DNA from: Bin87 sp965220055
GTDB lineage: Bacteria; Chloroflexota; Dehalococcoidia; Lucifugimonadales; UBA3495
Direction of reading: 5' to 3'
DNA: 64,000 nucleotides
Assembly (NCBI GenBank): GCA_965220055.1
Contig: CBDCPE010000004.1
Coordinates: forward strand, 124,001-188,000
A program made the translations under genes and the position numbers. The notes beneath the pieces were generated by a model. The model did not search any database, was not told the DNA's origin, and was given only the letters and a program-made list of their open reading frames with translations. Shown in pieces: positions 59,191 through 64,000 of this stretch (position 1 is the first letter of the stretch; each line of letters begins with the position of its first letter).

Positions 59191-60069
59191 CTAGCTCCCT
59201 ATCTCACCCAAGAACGCCAGCAGCGCCGCGTTCACCTCGTCGGGCTTTTCCTCATGCAGGAAGTGCCCGCCGCCGGCGATGAACTGCGTCCGCAGGTTCG
59301 AAGCCGCCTTCTGCCACGACGCCTCCGGATCCAACCCGCCGGCCGCCGATGTACGCCGCCGCCGCTCTCCCCAGAGGTACAGTACCGGAATGTCCAGCAC
59401 CCGTTCCGCATCCGCGCGCCAGTCGGGCGGATCCTCGTACGCCGCGGCCCGGTAGTAGGAGAACCCGCCCCGCAGCGCGCCCGGCTGTGAGTAGGCCGTG
59501 GCGTACACCGCGACCTCCTCGTCCGACATCATCGCCTGGTTCACCGACCAGTTGCGGTAGAAGTGACGCAGGTAGGCCTCCTCGTTGCCTCGCACCAGGT
59601 GTTCTGCCAGGTCCGGTATCTGGTGGAAGTACGAGTGCCACCGCTCCCGCACGCCCTCCGGTGTCTGCGGCCCCAGCTGCTCCAGCGGATGCGTCCCATC
59701 CAGCAGGGCCAGCCGGTCCACCTCCGCCTCGTGGTCCAGGCAGTAGCGGTACGAGACCCGCACGCCGATGTCATGCCCCACGATGGCGATCTTGTCGTGG
59801 CCCAGGTGCCGCACCAGTTCGTAGATGTCCGTCGCCGCCGTCCTCGTCCGATAGTCCTGCAGGGGCTTCTCCGACGCCCCGAACCCGCGCATGTCGGGCA
59901 CGATCACCTGGTAGTCCTGCGACAGCACGGGAATTTGCTTGCGCCACGAGAACCACATCTCCGGCCACCCGTGCAGCAGCACCACCGGATACCCGTCGCC
60001 CTCGATCACATAATGGATGTTGACCCCGTTCACCCGCGCCGTACGATGCGTGAAATCCCAATCCGCCAT
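59191..60069 (-). CDS. Alpha/beta hydrolase, epoxide-hydrolase/dehalogenase-like
   Basis: A 292-residue alpha/beta-hydrolase: HGWP (residues 33-36, oxyanion), nucleophile Asp100 in GHDIGVRVSYRY and a C-terminal GGGHFLHEEKP with the catalytic His. An Asp nucleophile rather than Ser is typical of epoxide hydrolases and haloalkane or fluoroacetate dehalogenases. ATG 60069 opens the domain. The substrate cannot be assigned. Confidence 0.85.
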   Translation of the reverse strand: MADWDFTHRTARVNGVNIHYVIEGDGYPVVLLHGWPEMWFSWRKQIPVLSQDYQVIVPDMRGFGASEKPLQDYRTRTAATDIYELVRHLGHDKIAIVGHDIGVRVSYRYCLDHEAEVDRLALLDGTHPLEQLGPQTPEGVRERWHSYFHQIPDLAEHLVRGNEEAYLRHFYRNWSVNQAMMSDEEVAVYATAYSQPGALRGGFSYYRAAAYEDPPDWRADAERVLDIPVLYLWGERRRRTSAAGGLDPEASWQKAASNLRTQFIAGGGHFLHEEKPDEVNAALLAFLGEIGS

Positions 60070-60151
60070 GATGGCCTCCCTCGCGAAATCCGCCCGAAAC
60101 TCGTAGGGGCGAATATTCATTCGCCCCTACCCCGCATTGCCGATGCCGTCG

Positions 60152-60568
60152 CTACAGGTTCATCGCGTTGAGCCCGACCCGCGACAGATCCTCGTCGGCC
60201 TGACCGCTCGGGTAGCCGCCCACGCCGATGCCGCCCAGGATGACGCCGTCCTTCATGATCACCAGCCCCCCCTGACCGTAGGTGAACCCGGGGTCACCCA
60301 TGTCGGCGATGCCCCGGCCCTGGGCGGCCAGCCCAGCAGCGTGCTCGCCGGAATCCCGGCCTATGATGGCGGAGGTGTACGCCTTGCGCCGGGCGTGACG
60401 GCGGCTGAAGACTCGCAGGTTGTCCATGGTCAGGTACGCCAGCATTTCGCCGCCGGCGTCCACGATGGCCATGGCCACCGGCGCGTCGGGGGTCTCGTTC
60501 GCCTTGGCCAGCATCGCGCTCATCGCCGCGGTGACCTGCTCGGTGGTAAGTGCCGGTTTCGTAGCCAT
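60152..60568 (-). CDS. GlcG/HbpS-family heme-degrading or binding protein
   Basis: A 138-residue GlcG/HbpS-family protein: PVAMAIVDAGGEMLAYLTMD, FSRRHARRKAYTSAIIGRDS and GGLVIMKDGVILGGIGVGGY with the characteristic Gly-rich end. Family members form homo-oligomers and bind heme or small ligands; HbpS is an extracellular sensor partner, but this one lacks a signal peptide. GGAGG precedes ATG 60568. Confidence 0.85.
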   Translation of the reverse strand: MATKPALTTEQVTAAMSAMLAKANETPDAPVAMAIVDAGGEMLAYLTMDNLRVFSRRHARRKAYTSAIIGRDSGEHAAGLAAQGRGIADMGDPGFTYGQGGLVIMKDGVILGGIGVGGYPSGQADEDLSRVGLNAMNL

Positions 60569-60748
60569 CGGTGCGCCTCCAGAAAATCGTTTCACAGTAC
60601 AAAATGTGGGGCGATGATACCATGGCATGGGTCCCATTCAGGCAGGGGCAACACCCACCCGGAGATTCGCCGTCGTTGACGAGGTCGCAGCGGTTCACTA
60701 CGATGCGAACAACCATCACCTGCGGGCCGCTATCCGAGGAGACCAATT

Positions 60749-61009
60749 GTGGATCAGATCACCATACACGGTTTGGACGGCGAACTCGAAGAAATTATCC
60801 GCAAGCTGGCCGAGCGCGATGGTACGTCGTTGAGCTACGCGGCGTTGGAGCTCCTTCGTATCGGCGCTGGACTGATCGAAACGACTCGGGAGCCTAATGT
60901 CGGACCGTCATTGGATCTATACATCGGTAGTTGGACTAGCGACGAGGCCGACGAGTTCGACGCCGCGATCCAGGAATTTGAGACCGTGGACGAAACCGCT
61001 TGGCGATGA
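60749..61009 (+). CDS. vapB: VapB/FitA-like antitoxin
   Basis: An 86-residue protein from GTG 60749 (GAGGAG upstream): ITIHGLDGELEEIIRKLAER, then DGTSLSYAALELLRIGAGLI, a ribbon-helix-helix DNA-binding domain, and a toxin-binding tail. It overlaps the PIN toxin by 4 bp (ATGA). Would repress the operon and block VapC. Confidence 0.8.
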   Translation: MDQITIHGLDGELEEIIRKLAERDGTSLSYAALELLRIGAGLIETTREPNVGPSLDLYIGSWTSDEADEFDAAIQEFETVDETAWR

Positions 61010-61401
61010 GGATCTTACTGGACTCCAACGCTTATTCATCGCTGATGAGGGGTGACGATCAAACCGCCGTCATCGTGCGGGGCGCTACCGAGATCATCAT
61101 GTCAGCGGTGGTGATAGGCGAGTTGCTTTTCGGATTTCGACACGGGTCGCGGTATCAAAGAAACGCCACGGACCTTCGTGGGTTCTTGGCAAGTCCATAC
61201 GTGGTTGCACTTCCCGTCGGAGAAGTTACTGCCGACCGCTATTCGAGGATCGCCGCAACATTGAGAGCCAACGGCACTCCCATCCCCACCAACGACGTGT
61301 GGGTCGCTGCACACGCTATGGAAACCGGGGCCGAACTGGTATCGGCGGACCGTCATTTCGACGTCGTCGACGGGATCGCCTGGTTGAGACTGGCCCAATA
61401 A
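61006..61401 (+). CDS. vapC: VapC-like PIN-domain ribonuclease toxin
   Basis: A 131-residue PIN-domain protein: MRILLDSNAYSSLMRGDDQT (first Asp), MSAVVIGELLFGFRHGSRYQ (Glu), TPIPTNDVWVAAHAMETGAE (Asp) and LVSADRHFDVVDGIAWLRL (Asp). All four acidic residues are present; the enzyme would cleave tRNA or rRNA. The ATG overlaps the antitoxin stop. Intact pair. Confidence 0.88.
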   Translation: MRILLDSNAYSSLMRGDDQTAVIVRGATEIIMSAVVIGELLFGFRHGSRYQRNATDLRGFLASPYVVALPVGEVTADRYSRIAATLRANGTPIPTNDVWVAAHAMETGAELVSADRHFDVVDGIAWLRLAQ

Positions 61402-61732
61402 CCAGATCAGTCGTCGCTTCCGTTTGGGTTCGGTCGCGAGGTGGATCCGACGGGGTCTGATCCATGATGTCTCGCCCGGAAAGCGGCATCGCCCCAGCCA
61501 ACTTGAGGACGGCCTACATGCAAGCCCCACACCCAGCAGGCATCATCGCCATCCATCCCCTGGCACCGACACGCTATCTATGCACGCCGGAGCGCCAATC
61601 GCCTGCAATACTGCCAACCTTCGGAGCGCATATCCAGCATGAGTTCCATGGACCGGAACGGCACCGTTTCAATCATCCCGTTCCTCTCCGCGTTCGCCAG
61701 GCCGTCTAGCGTCTGGTCCGTCGTCGAGCTAC
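61402..61732. other. Intergenic region, nothing recognised
   Basis: About 330 bp between convergent VapC and the DUF3644 gene. No repeat, hairpin or gene was recognised. Confidence 0.4.
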
Positions 61733-62683
61733 CTAACTGTTTGGCTGGCGGATATACCAGTCATCAAGCTTTTGTAGCGATGCCTCCAGGTTGTAGAACC
61801 TTTTCTTTTGGCCGTTGGGTTTCTGCGGATCCAGTCTGCGTTCGTAAGAGCAATCGGGGTCAGTGTTAATCTTCCGCATGGCTGAGTTGAACTCCGGATT
61901 CTGTTTGAACCCGACATAACGGCCCCTGCATTCCTTCACTAGATCTGAATACGTTGACGAGTAGTAGGAAAGTACTTCGTCATCCGCGACGTTTAGTTTT
62001 GGCGCGGAAGGATCGTTGGTCCTTCCAATGCTACCCCCGCCAGAGAGGCCGCGATTGATGGCGACCTGTACGTGTAAAACAACGCTGTAATCCGAGGTAG
62101 CGACACCAGCTGACCGATCCGAGATCGAGTTTAGTGCATGCAGCAACGCTCTTTGGCTTTGAGAGATCGAGGTCGGAACCAACGTTGCGTCTCCGATGAA
62201 TCCCAGAGGCAAGAGATAAGGTGCATCGATGGTTTCGCCAAACCAGTCGCGTGTGATCTTGGTGAAGTTCTGTATGCTGGCCGTTCCGAATTGCAATACT
62301 TTCAATTGCGTAGTCTGCTGTAACGATCCCAAATGTGCGGCATGGTTTCGAATGTGCATTACGCCTTTGATATTAGCCGCTACTGCGCCGGGAACTGACA
62401 CCTGTTGCAACGCTTGTCTCAAAGAAATAGTCCGAGGCTCGTTGGTCTCCAAATCGCGGTCGATCAAACGTGAACCGCGTTTCCTCCGGTATATTGCGTG
62501 AACCCGCCCTCCATTCAGCTGTACGATTCGTGCTTTGAGCAATATCTCCCACGCATTGCTGGTCAACATGGCAAACGTCTGTTCCCTGTATTGGACAGTC
62601 GGTTTGTTGTAGATTTCGATGGCACCTAGTAACGCCGCTGCGGCGCACCGAGCCATCGTAATTTCGCGTTTGGGACGGGCCAT
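61733..62683 (-). CDS. DUF3644-family protein with HEPN-like motif
   Basis: A 316-residue protein: AIEIYNKPTVQYREQTFAML, then SNAWEILLKARIVQLNGGRV, the DUF3644 pattern. IRNHAAHLG fits R-x4-6-H (Arg-Asn-His-Ala-Ala-His) of HEPN RNases. It starts 6 bp after the stop of a Phd-type antitoxin, in the place where a toxin gene is expected. DUF3644 proteins are scattered in defence islands and their function is not known. The gene is more AT-rich than the core genes. Confidence 0.65.
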   Translation of the reverse strand: MARPKREITMARCAAAALLGAIEIYNKPTVQYREQTFAMLTSNAWEILLKARIVQLNGGRVHAIYRRKRGSRLIDRDLETNEPRTISLRQALQQVSVPGAVAANIKGVMHIRNHAAHLGSLQQTTQLKVLQFGTASIQNFTKITRDWFGETIDAPYLLPLGFIGDATLVPTSISQSQRALLHALNSISDRSAGVATSDYSVVLHVQVAINRGLSGGGSIGRTNDPSAPKLNVADDEVLSYYSSTYSDLVKECRGRYVGFKQNPEFNSAMRKINTDPDCSYERRLDPQKPNGQKKRFYNLEASLQKLDDWYIRQPNS

Positions 62684-62689
62684 AGTATT

Positions 62690-62971
62690 TCACGGATTGA
62701 GCACCCGATCCGGATCCGATTGGGCCTCCCATTCGATATCCAGCGGGCTGATGATGTCACCAAGAATCGTCATCCGCCCGCGGCCGGCGCCGAACAGCGA
62801 ATTGGGCCGTTCCTGCAGAGCAGTCAACTTTGCCACCGGCTTGCCGTTCTTGGTGATGATGATCTCGCCGCCGTTCTGGGCCACCTCGTCCATCAGTTTC
62901 AGGCATTTGGCCTTGAATTCCGACGCCTTCATCGTCCGGCTTTGGCCGGCGTCTCCGCTGTGCGTGCTCAT
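62690..62971 (-). CDS. Phd/YefM-type antitoxin
   Basis: A 93-residue antitoxin: MKASEFKAKCLKLMDEVAQN (after 13 extra residues), then GGEIIITKNGKPVAKLTALQ, the Phd/YefM core, followed by a Gly/Arg-rich tail (GAGRGRMTILGDIISPLDIE). GGAG precedes ATG 62971. The tail normally contacts a PIN or Fic toxin; here the next gene is the DUF3644 protein. Confidence 0.8.
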   Translation of the reverse strand: MSTHSGDAGQSRTMKASEFKAKCLKLMDEVAQNGGEIIITKNGKPVAKLTALQERPNSLFGAGRGRMTILGDIISPLDIEWEAQSDPDRVLNP

Positions 62972-63246
62972 GCCAACGCTCCTGTTGGATCGCTTGGAGG
63001 ATCCTCTCCGTCAGATTATACCGTGGTCATTACCATGGTCACCAAAGCGTGATCATGGGCGGAGCGCTCGCGCGTGTACCCACCCGCCGGCAGCCTTGCC
63101 ATCGCCCAGCAAAAGTCGCCACGCATCACCCCCGGTGGTGCGGTTTTCCTCCGCCATTCATACCCGACGCCACAAGGCCGGCGATTGTCCCCGACCAGAT
63201 TGGGGAATATCATCAAGGGACACACAAGATTGGACGGGGAAACGTA
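62972..63246. other. Intergenic region between phd and the aldo/keto reductase
   Basis: About 275 bp. CATTACCATGGTCACC around 63026-63041 with nearby TGATCATGG gives short overlapping repeats that may be an operator of the antitoxin operon (weak). GGGGAAAC just before 63247 is the ribosome binding site of the reductase. Confidence 0.35.
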
Positions 63247-64000
63247 ATGGACTATCGACCACTGGGCAGCACTGGAATCAACGTGTCCGAGATCGGGTTT
63301 GGTTGCGGCAACGTCGGCGGCTTGATGATTCGCGGCGATCACGGCGATCAGGTAACGGCGGTCGCCCGGGCAATGGAACTGGGCATCAACTACTTCGATA
63401 CTGCCTCTTCCTACGGCGACGGCCAGTCGGAGACCAACCTGGGACGGGTGTTGCAGGAGTTGTCGGCGGACGTCTACGTCGGCACCAAGTTCCGGGTCAC
63501 CACCCACGAGCCGGTGCGCATCAAGGGCAACGTCATCGCCTCGGTGGAGGAGAGCTTGTCCCGGCTGCAGCGGGAGCAGGTCGACCTGATCCAGATGCAC
63601 AACCACGTTGCATCAACGGCGGAAGGCGGGTCGGTCTCTCCCGACGAGACGTTGGGTGAGGTGGCGGACGCGCTGCGGGTGTTGCGGAATCAGGGCAAGG
63701 TCAGGTTCTGGGGGATGACCGCGGTGGGCGAGACCGTGGCTCTGCACCGGGTCATAGACTCTGGAACTCTGAACACCATCCAGGCGGTGTACAACCTGGT
63801 CAACCCCAGCGCCGGAGCGGCCGTACCGCCGGGGTTCGATATGCCCGACTACGGGAACCAGATCGAGCGCGCCGCCGCCAACGACATGGGGGTCCTGGTG
63901 ATCCGGGTCCTGGCGGCTGGCGCGTTGAGCGGCGAGGAGACACGGCATCCCGTCGCCGTGCCGACCGTCGCGCCCATCGGTTCGGGCCACGACTACGACC
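63247..64000 (+). CDS. Aldo/keto reductase, 3' end cut by window edge
   Basis: The frame is open from ATG 63247 to the window end (251 codons). DYRPLGSTGINVSEIGFGCG, NYFDTASSYGDGQSETNLGR (Asp and catalytic Tyr), DVYVGTKFRV (Lys) and VDLIQMHNH (His) are the standard AKR active-site positions. An NADPH-dependent oxidoreductase of unknown substrate. Confidence 0.9.
   Translation, partial: MDYRPLGSTGINVSEIGFGCGNVGGLMIRGDHGDQVTAVARAMELGINYFDTASSYGDGQSETNLGRVLQELSADVYVGTKFRVTTHEPVRIKGNVIASVEESLSRLQREQVDLIQMHNHVASTAEGGSVSPDETLGEVADALRVLRNQGKVRFWGMTAVGETVALHRVIDSGTLNTIQAVYNLVNPSAGAAVPPGFDMPDYGNQIERAAANDMGVLVIRVLAAGALSGEETRHPVAVPTVAPIGSGHDYD

Overview
The window is GC-rich bacterial DNA with no rRNA, no tRNA that I could recognise and no CRISPR array. 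The gene families point to an aerobic, organotrophic, probably marine or host-associated bacterium: two acyl-CoA dehydrogenases, an LLM flavin oxidoreductase, a B12-dependent acyl-CoA mutase, an amidohydrolase, VOC enzymes, Uma2, DUF2203, a TgpA-like transglutaminase and a lipoprotein NirK. The mix, with the heavy load of insertion sequences and toxin-antitoxin genes, fits Chloroflexota of the SAR202/Dehalococcoidia type, perhaps a sponge symbiont. That placement is inference from gene content only.

Layout. 1-5.5 kb: an edge-truncated PD-(D/E)XK-like protein, an MBL hydrolase, then a minus-strand operon (CoA ligase, B12-binding small mutase subunit, two tiny membrane proteins, large mutase subunit). 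The large subunit carries the Ile and Asp that mark 2-hydroxyisobutyryl-CoA mutase. 5.6-8.6 kb: a frameshifted phospholipase-D-like gene, HigBA, and an htpX fragment joined head-on to a fragment of another gene. 9-10.2 kb: an amidohydrolase. 10.2-28.2 kb: a mobile-element graveyard (IS701-like, IS630, IS66, an integrase-type element, IS110, MITE-like repeats) between a few intact genes (lipoprotein, HEPN/PaREP1-like, beta-propeller, VOC, DtxR-type regulator) and remnants of an MmeI-like modification enzyme and an AbrB/PIN module. 28.3-45.7 kb: mostly intact chromosome: copper nitrite reductase, VOC, lipoprotein, AcuC-like deacetylase, TrmI, DUF2203, SDR, a Fic remnant, S1C protease, aldehyde dehydrogenase, Uma2, Ogt, and a MoxR-DUF58-transglutaminase operon interrupted by HicAB. 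45.8-50.2 kb: a compact restriction-modification locus with a nuclease-methyltransferase fusion, HsdS and a HEPN-motif protein, without a translocase. 50.4-54.4 kb: paired acyl-CoA dehydrogenases, a YHS protein and an LLM oxidoreductase. 54.4-59.1 kb: an MntA/HepT pair split by a 4-kb composite transposon of four IS5-type elements plus a retropepsin-like gene. 59.2-64 kb: alpha/beta hydrolase, GlcG/HbpS protein, VapBC, a Phd antitoxin directly followed by a DUF3644 protein, and an aldo/keto reductase running off the edge.

Two themes stand out. First, defence and toxin-antitoxin genes are numerous, and many are broken by IS insertion or small indels. Second, several decayed transposases are disrupted by short tandem duplications of 14-19 bp. 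Removing the extra copies restores the frame at each of those sites, which suggests a particular mutational process, or an assembly artefact that should be excluded first.
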